The notes under the pieces are model-generated. The model was not told where the DNA came from and searched no databases. It worked only from the letters and a program-made list of their open reading frames with translations. 64,000 bases of DNA, taken from contig CM037860.1 in NCBI GenBank assembly GCA_021292105.1, forward strand, positions 11,116,698 through 11,180,697. The letters are read 5' to 3'. The position numbers and the translations under genes were made by a program. This document shows, in pieces, positions 36,541 to 48,190 of this stretch (its first letter is position 1; each line of letters begins with the position of its first letter). This stretch comes from Anadara kagoshimensis (lineage: Eukaryota > Mollusca > Bivalvia > Arcoida > Arcidae).

Positions 36541-36669
36541 GTAGCTAGCTAAACAGGAGGTGCTTACCCTTCCGGAGCACCCGGCCTCACTTCCCTGGTG
36601 GAAGTTCACGTGTCTTTACTTTGCTTCTGGATTGTGATTCGGACATTGATTAGTATGTTTGTTTTTGAT
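36541..36669 (+). mobile_element. RT3 repeat copy 17
   Basis: It is 5'-truncated exactly at GTAGCTAGCTAAACAGGAGG. Both hairpins are perfect and the terminus GTTTGTTTTTGAT is complete. About 30 bp after CACGTGTC are deleted, overlapping but different from the deletion in the copy 430 bp upstream. Confidence 0.88.
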
Positions 36670-37079
36670 ATATAATTAAAATTGGATTTGTTCTGCACAT
36701 CCAAATAGCTCATAATCAGTGTTTTTTGTTTATTTGTTAATAACAAACGAAAAACATTGAGCTCATAATAGTATACCATTTCATTAATAATAACTTCTTA
36801 TGTACGGAATAATTTTTTTCTTGTTTCATGAATTTGATGCAATTTTATGAAAACGTAGCTAGACGATCCCCTATTTTTTGTTTCCGAAAATCAAACTTAT
36901 ATGTTTATGTGTAATATATGTGAAAATCAGGGGTTGTACTGGACTTAGTTTTTCAATAATCTACAGATTAACGAAATGTTGTTACTTTTAGTTTTCAAAA
37001 ATGTTAAGCATGACAAAAATTATTAAGCTTATTTGTTATAACAGTATTTATACTGTGATCATTTATGTCGTGAAAATGG

Positions 37080-37093
37080 CCACCAGGTGGCGC
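37080..37093 (+). promoter_or_regulatory. CTCF-type binding motif
   Basis: CCACCAGGTGGCGC matches the established bilaterian CTCF core (CCASYAGRKGGCR) at every position. It stands in a small GC-richer patch within AT-rich DNA. A GCTTCAG/CTGAAGC hairpin follows immediately. CTCF occupancy is inferred from sequence only. Confidence 0.45.
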
Positions 37094-37385
37094 TTCAGAA
37101 CGCTCCTGAAGCAAGTCGAAAACCTACCCTGAAATTTCGGCATGTTGATTGGTTTATGTCCATGAAAAACATATCAAATTTTCGATATACTTTTTCAAGC
37201 TATTTGTAAGGTACGGATCAACATTTGTTTAACATGTTTTATTTCGTAGTCAAACTATATATACGTTTAGGCTTAATGTTTGTGGATGCAACTCATTTTA
37301 CACTTTTACAATGATCTTAAACTTTCTGTACTTCAACAATATAATATTTATATAAAAGTAATCTCTGTTCTGCACTGCAAACAAA

Positions 37386-37412
37386 ATAATAATAATAATA
37401 ATAATAATAATA
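37386..37412. repeat. (TAA)n microsatellite
   Basis: Nine AAT/TAA units without interruption. Confidence 0.95.
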
Positions 37413-38472
37413 CAACGGGAATGAAAAAGTAACACGACCAACTTTAGTCATTAGTTTTGCTCCCAGAAAAGTAATAATTTAAAGTTTATGGGATATTGTA
37501 GCAGACATTGTAGGGGTCATAAATGATGTTCTATATATGCAATTCACCGACTGCATACATGTATTGGGAATACGACATAAATAAAATGGCGGGTTTTTTC
37601 CGTGATTTTTATTTGAACCGTATAACTCCTAGTATGCAACTCCGTTCTACTTCTCTAGCTAGTAACGTCTCGATAAGGTTGGAAAATATAACGAGAATTT
37701 GGTGAAACGGAGCTGAGCGAAATATCTGCATGGACCATTTTCGAGCATTGCAATAACGATGTAAAAAAAACAACATTCTTCATTTTTTCCAAAGTTTTCA
37801 TTCATCTAAATGTCTCAATCATTAAAATGTTTTCTTTCCTTCATCAACATGATTTAAGGGATAAAATATATCGTATATAATGAACGAATTGCAGCGAATA
37901 CGGAACTAAAAAACTTATAATTAGATAATGGTTTTTTTAATCACAATCAAAACATATATTCTATGTTACGATTGTCTTTATTATTAGATGTTTTGACATT
38001 ATCAAATTACCATTATATGTAACCTAGTCTCGTTGTTCTTAATGACGCATTAGGGCTCCACAGAACATCTGCAATTGACATTGATTACAAGCGGCATGTT
38101 GAATTCTATTTGCAGACTTTATCTCAGGGGAGAACCTTCACATTTGCGCATATTCATGCAGGGCGAGAAATAAAGAGTTATTGGCTGTGACGCTATATGT
38201 TGGTATCCCCATAGAGCAGTTTGTTTCTTCACGTGTCAACAGTTACTTATTATCTTAGTCATATATTGGATATTATTGGTTCTCTTTATACAATTACATA
38301 TTTACATGTATTTTATGTCAAACGGATAAGTAACAAATTCAACCAAGAATCCTCCCTTGCAAATGGTTATATTTCTTTTTTATTGACGTTTTTTAAGATG
38401 ATACTGACTGTTGTAGATATTTAAGAATCGCGAGTGTTCATCCATTACATCAATGTTTCAAACAATATAAGG

Positions 38473-38508
38473 ATGATTCTCAAAACGCCGAGCTATCCGC
38501 CTATAGGA
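38473..38508 (+). repeat. 36-bp inverted repeat, left arm
   Basis: This sequence (starts ATGATTCTCAAAACGCC, ends GCCTATAGGA) is perfectly inverted at 45710-45745. The pair brackets the LINE and about 1.1 kb of extra left sequence. Nothing comparable was seen elsewhere in the window. No target duplication is visible outside the arms. Confidence 0.8.
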
Positions 38509-38908
38509 TTCAAAATTTAAAAGTATATTATATGCATATTTATAGTGAAAAAACCTAAACCTACTATCATTTTGTAAACGGTTATATGGTAAAATCTCAG
38601 TAAAATATTACATTATATGTTTAACACATGTAATTCATTAGGTTTGTCTCCGTGTAACTCTATACAAACATGGAGCAAGTCAATGAAAATCAACAAGTTT
38701 TTTAAATACAATACACATAGAGCGCATGCTTCTCCATTAAAGATATTTTGAATACAAAAACTATCTTATTTTATTGTTAGATATGCAAAGTATGGTCAAT
38801 GAAGAGATATGCGCTGATAGTGAACTTTGTAAAAATCAATGTTTAGAGAGTTACCCCAATATAACCTCTTACCTCGTACTTAATATTAATAAACTCTCAT
38901 TGTCAACA

Positions 38909-38985
38909 ATTGCTTGCGTGGTGTAGTGAATATATGCAGGGACTATTATGTCTTATGTTGTGGGTTCGAATACCCAAATTACCAT
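38909..38985 (+). repeat. tRNA-like pseudogene or SINE head
   Basis: An A-box-like TGGTGTAGTGA (38919-38929) and a B-box-like GGTTCGAAT (38963-38971) are spaced as in a tRNA. TGGGT/ACCCA can form a T-arm stem, but with a 6-nt rather than 7-nt loop. The acceptor stem is not convincing, so this is a pseudogene or SINE promoter rather than a functional tRNA. Confidence 0.4.
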
Positions 38986-39830
38986 TTTATTTTTTATCTT
39001 ATTCATTTTAATAAAATGTATATTTACGGCTTTATTTCTTTTTTATCTTACTTTGTGTTAGAATTTATATGCAATATTACTTCTTTCTGCACAAATAACA
39101 TAATAGAAATAAAGACATGCACATACATTTGCTTTATACATATAATATAAACAGCGACATTACAGTCCAGTTTAAGGCCACTTGTAATTTCCCGTGTGTT
39201 TCGTGTACCATGAACACGTGCTAGTAAACAGGATGTCAAAACATTAAACTGTTTAAGATAGTTTTCATATGTGACAAATGTCACTAGCTGGACAAGACTG
39301 AAGATCATGAGCCAGCGGTTCCTCGAATAGACTTGAAACCTGAATGTTTAGACCAACCCATTTTGAGTGGCAGCAAATAAAAATGAATTGCTTTATTTTC
39401 AAAGAAAAGTTTGCCCCATAAAACTTGTACTTATTAAGGCAAGAATTGACATTTTCGTCAAATAAGTCATCCTTGTACCATCTGGTATTCGCATACATTC
39501 TGTAATAATTTATTTGGACAAAATATAAAGCCTTCAGTAGTTGTGGTTGCTTTAAAGATGAAAAAAGTTTCATCAAGTCTACATACATCAGAAATCACAT
39601 ATTTATTAAACAATCTCCAAAAAAGAATTCTTGATAGTAACAGTCGAAAAATGATTTTGATGATTCAAATGGTCTTTCTGTCGATAACTTTAATTGATTC
39701 ACTGGACTGGACTCCGCAATTTGATAATCTTGCAACAAAGGTTATATAATTAAAGTCCATAGCACTAAGCGTTAAGATTGCTCTTGACAAAGTTTCGAAA
39801 TGGTCTTTCCCATGAATTCTTATCAACACT

Positions 39831-41682
39831 ATGTGGTCTGAAAAATGGGATAGATCAGATGGCGACCAGTGGTCAGGACGGGACATGTCGCCTAAGCAAC
39901 AATTTCCTTGTATGCAAGGAACAGATCATAGTGAGTTCACAACGTTGACGCCAGTTGTCTTGGACAAGGTTAGTAATGGATCGGGTCTACAATTTTGGTG
40001 CGATAGTCAACTTGATCAGGTAGAATTGGACAATAGTCAAAACGTAAACATTGTACCCCATGTAAACAATGGTCAAGATGGCCGTAACGATGTGTGACTA
40101 CTAATGATGACCCTACACATACCAAATCTAGCCTTGATATCTCAGTCATCCGAATCAAGAGTTCTATGAGAGACTTGACCAGAAACTATTACATCTTCCA
40201 AGAGATAAATATATCCCAACTTTACTAGAACTGACTGAAAATTGTGATAATCTGATCACTTGGTATCGTTCAACTCTTAATTCTCGGGCTAGTGTATTAA
40301 CATCATACCCAAAAGGCAACTTGGTAACCCGTAAATCCACCAATAAAAGCAGCAGTGCTGAGAAATATGCAAGAGACTGTTTTATCATACAATCATTTAT
40401 TAGTGGTGATAGTTCAGAAATTATGGAAGTGTTCAGTAAGGGTAAATCACCTAGTGAAGTACAAGATAATGACCACGGGCCCACTATGGGGTTATCAATT
40501 GACTTATGTAAAACTGTACAGACCCTGCTTGAACGCGTCACCGCCTTAGAAAAAGCTAAGGAAACGTATCAGAGAACGTGAAAATATTGCTAGAAAAGCT
40601 TAATGCAAACGCGCAATCAACAGACACCATAATTAGAGATTTTGGCCGCTTTAAAGCTGAAACTCTCCCAAAACTAAATAAATTTGAGGCGTTTGTAAAA
40701 ACTGTGTCTAAAACTCTCGACGAAATTGATAATTACAGTATCATTAGTGTTGAACAAAATGTTGAGATTCTCGCCAAAGAGTACAAGAAAATTTCATCCC
40801 ACGTATCGAGCCTGAAAAAGTCTGTACAATTAGTGCAATCAAAGTTGAACGAAACTATGTCCCCCGCGGAGGACCCCGTTCTTGTTAAACCAGGTATACA
40901 CACTGTACCTAACGGTCCTAGTATATCGTCCAGTGAACAGTCTTTCTATACCCGTGATAACCATTCTAGTGTAAAGGAATGTGCTAATACCGTTATACAA
41001 AGCCAGTTCACACCAGGAGTGGAACCGTTAATAACATCTACGCCTGCGCTAGCGCTTGTCAATACAGAATGTACAATAAGTGACAATTCCCAATTCCAAT
41101 TCCTGGCACACTGAGACCGAGTCAGTTATAAACGATTCTACTATCAATACTGATGATGAACAATCGTTCAAGAATGATACCGTACGGAATAATAAAGCCA
41201 TCAATATGTCATTCTTGCATAAAGCCAAGGAATACAATCCTAGTTACAGTAACGATGACCAAAAGGATATAGCCCTAGTTGTCGGCGACACACCCACATC
41301 TGTTAGACATAATGTGAAACTTGATCGTGACGAAAACATTAAAATCAATGTTCAAACCAAAGAAGAAGACGTGTTTGAAGCTTATATACCGCGCAGACGT
41401 TCTGTTAGTTTCTATCTTAAAAACACTGGCCGTAAATCTACACGTTCTGATATTTTAAACTATGTACAGCAACAAGGTGTACATGCAACCCAGTTACTTA
41501 TATTTGAAGGAAAGCGAGGCCGAGTTTCAGCTAAACTTAACGTCCCATCCGACCACGTTCACTTAGTCGAATCAGAAACTTTCTGGCCACAAGGCATTAA
41601 ATGCAGAAGGTGGTTACCAAAGTATCAGTGGCAAGACAGAATGTATGATTACGATGACTTTCACTCTAAACAATGGGTTTGA
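39831..41682 (+). pseudogene. LINE ORF1 (nucleic-acid-binding protein), frameshifted
   Basis: ORF1 of the LINE probably makes the RNA-binding partner protein needed for retrotransposition. It can be followed through segments in changing frames: 39831-40097, about 40098-40150, about 40150-40577, 40578-41100 and about 41100-41682. A middle part (40578-40860) is rich in Leu, Lys and Glu with heptad-like spacing (KLNKFEAFVKTVSKTLDEID, SSHVSSLKKSVQLVQSKL), suggesting a coiled coil. The C-terminal part (VSFYLKNTGRKSTRSDILNY, then a Phe-Trp-Pro-rich end) resembles a degenerate RNA-recognition fold. That comparison is by eye. No gag zinc knuckle was found. The stop at 41680-41682 overlaps the ATG of ORF2. 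Confidence 0.75.
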
Positions 41683-44600
41683 AACGTTTTTATAAATCCA
41701 CGTATTGTTGGTATTATTATTTTATGTTACTTAACTTGTTAACGTGGAACACAAGAGGAATAATGTCCTCTGCTTTGTGTCTATCTGATCTAATAAGTAA
41801 GTATAATAGTGATATAGTGGTATTAACAGAACATAAACTTAAACCATGCAATGAACAATTTCTTGAATCTATTGACAATAGGTATACATATGTTATTAAA
41901 TGTGATAGTACGTGTAATATGTGGCACCGTTGTGGTAAGGCAGGTGTCGCCATATTATATAAGAAGTCAATAATCCAAAACGTTACTCTTATTGACAATA
42001 TCCATTCTGACAGAATAGTTGGTATACAGATCAAGTGTAAGGGTGCACCTTTATATGTATTTGGGGTTTATTTACCAGCTAGTAATTCTATAGAAGACTA
42101 TGTAAACGAACTGAACATTCTGTACGATCTATATTCATATTACAATAACTATGGGCATGTTATAATAGCTGGTGATTTCAACGCCAGTTGTAGGCTTTGT
42201 GACATTATGTGTACAAATGCAGCCAAATCTGCTGAATTCCAGCATTTCGTATCTACAAACAATCTGTACCCACTCAATGCTTTACAAAATAACAGTAGAG
42301 AGTACAGTTTTATACCATGTAAATCTATGCTTGATTATATACTTGTTGATCGAATAACTCTTGAAGGCTGTTACCTCTCAGAAATACTTGCTGATGGCAC
42401 ATTTAGCAATACATCTGATCATTTACCAATTGTCACCTCCTTTGAACATAAGTTGAGTATTTCCAAATTGTCAATGGAGCAACGATGGCCAGCCTGGCAT
42501 AAAACTAAAGGCGAAATTGCAGAATGCTACAAACGCAGTTTAGACGAAGCAGTGAATGCATTTAACGAATCAAAAATTGGTTATACAAGTGATATTAATA
42601 TTTTTACCAATCCATAGTTGACATACTGTATGACGCTTGTGTTAAATCCATCCCAACAACCAAATTTAATCCCCGCACAAAACCCTATTGGAATGAGGAA
42701 GTAAAGAATGCACATAAGCAAGAACGGGAAATGAGAAAAATATGGGTAAGCCAGGGTAGGCCCCGAGGCTTTCAGCATGACTCCTATTACAAGTACAAAA
42801 AAGCCAAAGACAAATTCCGTCGTGCTCAAAAACAATCTTCATCTCAATATATGTCTAAAGTATACCAGGATATCGACGATGCGGCTGATTATGATATTCA
42901 TCTATTTTGGAGATTAATAAATCGACGAAAACCTCGATCTACTAGAATTTACCCTGAACTATTTCACAATGGTAAAGCATACACTGAACCAGACGATATC
43001 GCTAATGCCTTTGCTGAGTATTTTCAGAATATCTATACACCGCAGAATAATTCAACATATGATAATGCGTTTCAAAATCATGTTATCACTACCATTGACG
43101 ATATCTTACAGCAACACTCACTTTCTGAATCGACCTTACCAGGTGGTGAAATTCTAATGAACGAACTTATGGATGTTATAAAACAACTGAAAAGACGCAA
43201 AGCGCCTGGAATTGATAAAATTCAAAACGAGCACCTGATATACGCTAGCCAAAGTGTTTACCAGCTTATACTCAAATTATTCAATACTATAGTTAAACTC
43301 GGAAAGATTCCTGAAGTATGGAAAGATGGTATAATAGTGCCTATATTCAAAGGAGGTGACAAATCTAAATCTAAATCTAAGCCCGATAGTTACAGACCCA
43401 TTTCATTACTTCCGGTTATATTTAAAGTATTTGAAAAAATACTTTATAATAGAATAACCGACAACGCATTATTACCCAAAAACTTCCCCAACAGCCAGCA
43501 GCAAGGCTTTCAGAAAGGTCTCAGTTGTATTACAGCTTCTTTCAATCTTCAAGAGACTGTACTACATAATTTAGATCTCAATAGTAAGGTGTACACGGCC
43601 TTTTTAGACTCTCAAAAGGCCTTTGATACTGTGTGGCGTCCAGGACTTATGTATAAACTGTACAACCTTGGTATTACAGGTAAGCTCTGGCGTATTATAT
43701 ACGATTGCCATCAAAACACAAAAGGTTATGTTTTTGTAAATGCTAAACAATCAACAAGCATAAATATGCAACAAGGTATACGCCAAGGTGGAGTATTGTC
43801 TACACTATTGTACTCCATTTTTATAAACGACCTTCTAGATCAATTAGAATGTAACAGACACTGTTCCAGTGTCGGTGACGTTAAATGTGGAAACCCTGCT
43901 CTGGCCGATGACATTACATGTGTAAGTGTCAGTCCCAGTGGGCTCCAGTCTATGCTCGACAAAGCCTCATACTACGCAAATAGATGGAGATTTACGTTCA
44001 ATGCTGTGAAGTCGGTTATTTGATATTCTACAATAAAGATAAATATAGTGTTTGCAGTGATATTAAGTTTTATTTGTTCGGAACTGAGATTCCACACACC
44101 ACTGACACTGTTCACTTGGGTATTCAGCTAAATAATAAGTTTAAATCTCTATCCCGTACGCAAGAAAGATGCAGGAAAGGGCGTAATTCTTATTTTGCTA
44201 TAAATGACATGGGTACTTCTGAATGTAATCTCGCCACAGCTATCAGTTTATATAGGAAAATAGTAATACCAACGATATTATATGGTTGTGAAGTTTGGTT
44301 TAACATAAAACAATCGGACATTGAATGCATAAATAAGTACAACATTTCATCCTGAAACATGTGCAAGGTCTACCTAAACGAACAAGATCAGATTCTGTGG
44401 AAAGCCTCTGTGGATTGCTCCCTCTGTCGTCCGAAATTTGTAGAAGAAAATTACTCTTCCTTGGTAAATTATGTAGAATGGACACTGTGTATTTAACCAA
44501 ACGAATATTTATTCACAGACTTTACGAATACCTGATAGATCCAAAAAGGTGTAGAACATGTTTTATTTCGGATATTCTAAAGAACCTTAGACATTACGGA

Positions 44601-45178
44601 CTCATTAACCATATGCAAAACTACATATCAACCGGTCGGTTCCCTACACAAATTCAATGGAAAAAGATAGTTAACCATGCGATCCATACAACTGAACAAT
44701 ATGCCAGATTTACACGGACCCAGACTTTGCACGGCTCCGCAACCTTCACACGCATACAGGACTTCCAAATATCTTCAGACTACCGACCTCTACAAATGAA
44801 CTTTTTATTGTTAAATTTATCGTCAGATTATGGATCAAACCCGTTAAATACGATTTAAGTGTGTGTCACTTATGTTACGAACCCTATACAGACACTTTAC
44901 GACACATATTAGTGCAGTGTTCAGCATTTAGTTGGCGTCGCAGACGTTTATTTCAGTCGCTCCAGCAACTTCATCCAAATATACAGACTGAATTGTTAAC
45001 GCAACATTCCAGGGATGAAGATAAGCTACAATTTTTACTCGCCAATGTTCTGAATATAGATTTCCAGGACTCTTACAAACACGATGCTGTTTTCTGCTGC
45101 TTCAAATTTGTATATCGAACTGTAAAGTTAGCTGCTATTGTCGAGCATAGATGGGAGCACGAACACTTACAGGTGTAA
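41673..45178 (+). pseudogene. LINE ORF2: endonuclease-reverse transcriptase, frameshifted
   Basis: The replication polyprotein of the LINE, nicking target DNA and copying the element RNA at the nick. Endonuclease (APE-type) motifs counted from 41673: TWNTRG (24-29), catalytic TEH with Glu53, GDFNAS (from 167), SDHLPI with His250. Reverse-transcriptase motifs, numbered from Met at 42731: KAPGIDKI, SYRPISLL, FLDSQKAFD with Asp293, GIRQGGVLS, and LADD with Asp393/Asp394. A C-terminal CHLC..H..C knuckle (CX2CX9HX4C) starts at about 44864. Frameshifts fall near 42600, 44015, 44345 and 44795, after which each domain resumes. The alternative in-frame ATG at 41724 is nearer the conserved domain. Confidence 0.9.
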
Positions 45179-45556
45179 TCAGTCAACCTAACGATCATAA
45201 CTCATACTGCAATTCTCTGTCCACATTCTGATGATAAGTAATGTAACTCCTTGTTGGTAGGGACAGTACCCAATCACTTGTGTGTTGCTTTAGCTATCAT
45301 TCAAATGTTGGTCCGAGTAAATCATAATCGTAACTGTATATAACTTATTTTCTTTTTGTTCTCTTCGAACACAACAGCGTACTGCTCTTTAATCACCATT
45401 TCTATATTTATATATACTATATATGAATCCCAATATTGTTTAACTACTGTATTTTGTATCTTGTAAATGTGTTATTTTGGTGTTTGTATGTTATAATTCA
45501 TATATTTGTAAAATGTTACTCAACATTCTTATATCTCTACATATATAGAGGAATTA

Positions 45557-45562
45557 AATAAA
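45557..45562 (+). terminator. LINE polyadenylation signal
   Basis: AATAAA about 380 bp after the ORF2 stop and about 25 bp before the presumed A-rich 3' end. Confidence 0.5.
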
Positions 45563-45709
45563 GAATGAATACACACGCCATTATAAAAAAAGGAAAATGT
45601 TATTCATATGCAACGAAAATATTTACACGGACTTTTTTTACATTTGGCCTCACATAGTTACGCCTACAGAGGCTCAAATATGGTGTAACCTAGTTTCTTG
45701 CGTATATAT

Positions 45710-45745
45710 TCCTATAGGCGGATAGCTCGGCGTTTTGAGAATCAT
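45710..45745 (-). repeat. 36-bp inverted repeat, right arm
   Basis: Perfect reverse complement of 38473-38508. The similarity stops abruptly on both sides. Confidence 0.8.
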
Positions 45746-46653
45746 TCTTTTTATTTTGTTTTTGTTTGCGTTTATTTTATTTGTGTTAAAGTTGAAGTCG
45801 GGTTGAAAATTAATATTGCAACTTTGAATGTTATGTTAATCAATCAAAAATTAAAAACGCAGGTATACACATCTGTGCGCTTACAAATATCAAATATTAG
45901 TAAAACACTAAGAAAAGTATTAAGTATCAGTAAAACACTATTATTATTTAGAATATCATACCCAGCGACTGAGCAAATGCCCTATACTGAGCGCGTGAAT
46001 CGGAAAAAATGGTTTAAAATCAGATTCCAAACAACACTTGTGATAATCTCTTCAAGAGTGCAACTGCTTATAAAAAAATTGCAGATTAGACAACACTGGA
46101 TATATTTTATGTGGATTAAATTATAAACTAACATACCTCTGTTCCACAAACCAACTGGATTTATTAATCAACATTAAATGCTTAAATTACATCTCGATGT
46201 TAAAAAAGATAAAAACGTGGTACACTAATTGATAATATTATAATTCATTGTTGAAATCTATTCCAAAATAAACATCGTCCATAGAATACAAAGACCTAAA
46301 GATTAAGTAAGAATTAAAAATTACATGTCTTTATAGCCCATGAAATGTTTTCATAATCCGGTGATTCCAACACTTTTATCAAGGCACTTTCCTATTCTCA
46401 GCTTCTTCGTTTTAGGTAAAAAACTCAACATTTTCAGTAATGATGTGGAATTTGAATACTTAAAACTATAATATTTATAATATATTAAATGTACATTACA
46501 TCCAGAAGTAGTTCATAAAAACAATACATTAAAATTTTCAGCGTTTGTCCCGATTAACCAAATAGCCCAACGTCAGGGAGAGCAATTGAACAGGATTAAT
46601 TATAATCGATTGATATCAAATATATAAGATATGAGAAAAATGTCAAATTTTAA
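45746..46653. other. Spacer, no supported gene
   Basis: A 142-codon plus-strand frame (45698-46126) begins inside the 36-bp repeat and is rich in Ile, Lys and Arg with no recognisable domain. I do not accept it as a gene. Confidence 0.4.
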
Positions 46654-46657
46654 TTAA

Positions 46658-47026
46658 AATATTGCTATGACGTCATCCTTTGTTCTCTTGAGTCTATTAT
46701 CCAACATACTTGAGCTGGACCGGTGCCAACAATCCAATATGTTGTGACAACAGTCCAATATTTTCAAACTTATTGGACTGTTTTCACAATATATTGGATT
46801 GTTGGCAACAGTCCAGTTCAAGATTTTATTTGATCTGCATTCAATTTACCCGTGATTTATCTTTAAAAAAAATTGTTGGTATTATGCCCGAATTAAGTTA
46901 TAATGTGTCAGACACGTAACTTTAACCCGATAAACCTGTTTTAAAGCTTGTAGATGTGTGTAGATCCTCCGGTCTTAATGAAAAGTTGGTCAACCTGTGT
47001 AATCTGCGTATATATGAGTGAATGGT

Positions 47027-47087
<61 letters not shown>

Positions 47088-47514
47088 TGTGTGTGTGTGT
47101 GTGTGTTCCGTGTTGTAAAATATCTAATGTTTATATTTTGCAGGTCAACGTAATTTAATAAAAGGGCAATAAACAGATCCGTGTTGTTGTAACGAACCCT
47201 GCATCATTTGAGATATTTGCTTTCGCGTATCGGATTTTGTTATGATTTGTCTGATTTTGATTGTAAATCATATTTAGTTTTGGTGTTAGTAAAATCAATA
47301 TACATGTACTGATGTTTTGTGGTTTTTTCTTTCTTTCCGATTCCAGTGTTCTTGAACTGGACTGTTGCCAACAATCCATATATTGTGAAAACAGTCCAAT
47401 AAGTTTGAAAATATTCGACTGTTGTCACAACATATTGGATTGTTGGCACCGGTCCAGCTCAAGTATGTTGGATAATAGACTCAAGAGAACAAAGGATGAC
47501 GTCATAGCAATATT
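46658..47514. mobile_element. 857-bp TTAA-flanked element with 166-bp inverted repeats
   Basis: The left arm 46658-46823 and the inverted right arm 47350-47514 agree at all but about three positions. Outer ends are AATATTGCTATGACGTCATC and its complement. TTAA lies directly outside both ends (46654-46657 and 47515-47518), the target duplication of piggyBac-type and Kolobok-type transposons. Each arm contains a perfect TGACGTCA (46668-46675 and 47497-47504) and its own internal hairpin. The interior has no transposase frame, only a GT/GA microsatellite, so the element is non-autonomous. High arm identity suggests recent activity or gene conversion between arms. Confidence 0.88.
47024..47106. 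repeat. Compound (GT)n(GA)n(GT)n microsatellite
   Basis: GT run, then GA run with one AAA interruption, then GT run, in the centre of the TTAA element. Confidence 0.97.
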
Positions 47515-47594
47515 TTAAGCCTTGATAGTACGAACAGGTCCATGTACTTTTACATCGTACAAATCACTCTCTCAAAGGCAAAGTGTAAATTAAA

Positions 47595-47692
47595 AAAAAC
47601 TGGCAAATAAAACACGAGAAGTCCCACCAAGGGAATTAGATGTGAAAAACGCAACATGTCTAACTACCTACACCCGCCACGTATGTTAACCG
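47595..47692 (-). mobile_element. RT3 repeat copy 18, diverged fragment
   Basis: It lacks the 3' terminus. AACACGAGAAGTCCCACCAAGGG and CTACACCCGCCACGTATGTTAA identify it. Hairpin 1 is deleted. Confidence 0.6.
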
Positions 47693-47971
47693 TTCATTAG
47701 CCGTCACTATCATGTGCTACTTTGAAGCTCATTAGAGAGAACGGTTTCATCTATTTTGATACCGATACCTAATTTTAGTTTGAATAATTTGATGTACTTT
47801 ATAATTATGAGCCATTTCATATATTTAAAAATCAGTATATTATTAGAATGAACAATTTGATGTTTTGTTATGCCAGTTCCTAACTAGATCAGACAGTTTT
47901 GTACTTTAATATCATCAATAATACCGGTTACGGAAGAAGCATTGTAAATTGCTTAACTCTAGTTTAATAGT

Positions 47972-48190
47972 TTAAATCCTTGTAGGAATGAACATAACCT
48001 TGGCTGGCGCTTACAAATGTTAGCTGATACTTCTCAGAAATAATGAGATATGATATACCAGTTACTTAAATCAATTTTAAATCCATAAAGAAGTGAACAT
48101 AACTTTGACTGGAGCTTACAGATACAAATGTAGTTAGCTGTTACTGCACTGAAATAATCAGATATGATATGCCATTACATAAATTTTAAT
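47972..48190. repeat. Two-unit tandem repeat, period about 105 bp
   Basis: TTAAATCC..GAATGAACATAACCTTGRCTGG..GCTTACA..TTAGCTG..ACT..GAAATAAT.AGATATGATAT recurs from 48077. The second unit carries a small insertion. No coding potential. Confidence 0.65.

Larger units (their letters stand above)
36670..38472. other. Spacer with a CTCF-like site and TAA microsatellite
   Basis: The interval holds CCACCAGGTGGCGC at 37080-37093 and a (TAA)n run at 37386-37412. Frames at 37523-37705 and 38221-38424 have no recognisable product. Confidence 0.4.
39831..45590 (+). mobile_element. Near-full-length LINE (non-LTR retrotransposon)
   Basis: A two-ORF non-LTR retrotransposon on the plus strand. ORF1 is at 39831-41682; ORF2 spans about 41673-45178. 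A 3' UTR of about 400 bp has AATAAA at 45557-45562 and a short terminal A run near 45585. Domain order (endonuclease, RT, C-terminal CCHC) fits the CR1/L2/Jockey-I group broadly; I do not assign a clade. Each ORF carries about four frameshifts, so this copy cannot encode intact proteins. The 5' boundary is uncertain, because sequence from about 39540 may belong to its 5' UTR. No target duplication could be identified. Confidence 0.9.

Noticed and set aside
39048-39588. Overlapping minus-strand frames of 107 and 86 codons
   Set aside because: They look somewhat protein-like but match no domain I know, lie in different phases and have no promoter, splice or neighbour support. Kept only as possible cargo of an outer element.
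45698-46126. 142-codon plus-strand frame
   Set aside because: Starts inside the 36-bp inverted repeat; biased Ile/Lys/Arg composition and no domain.
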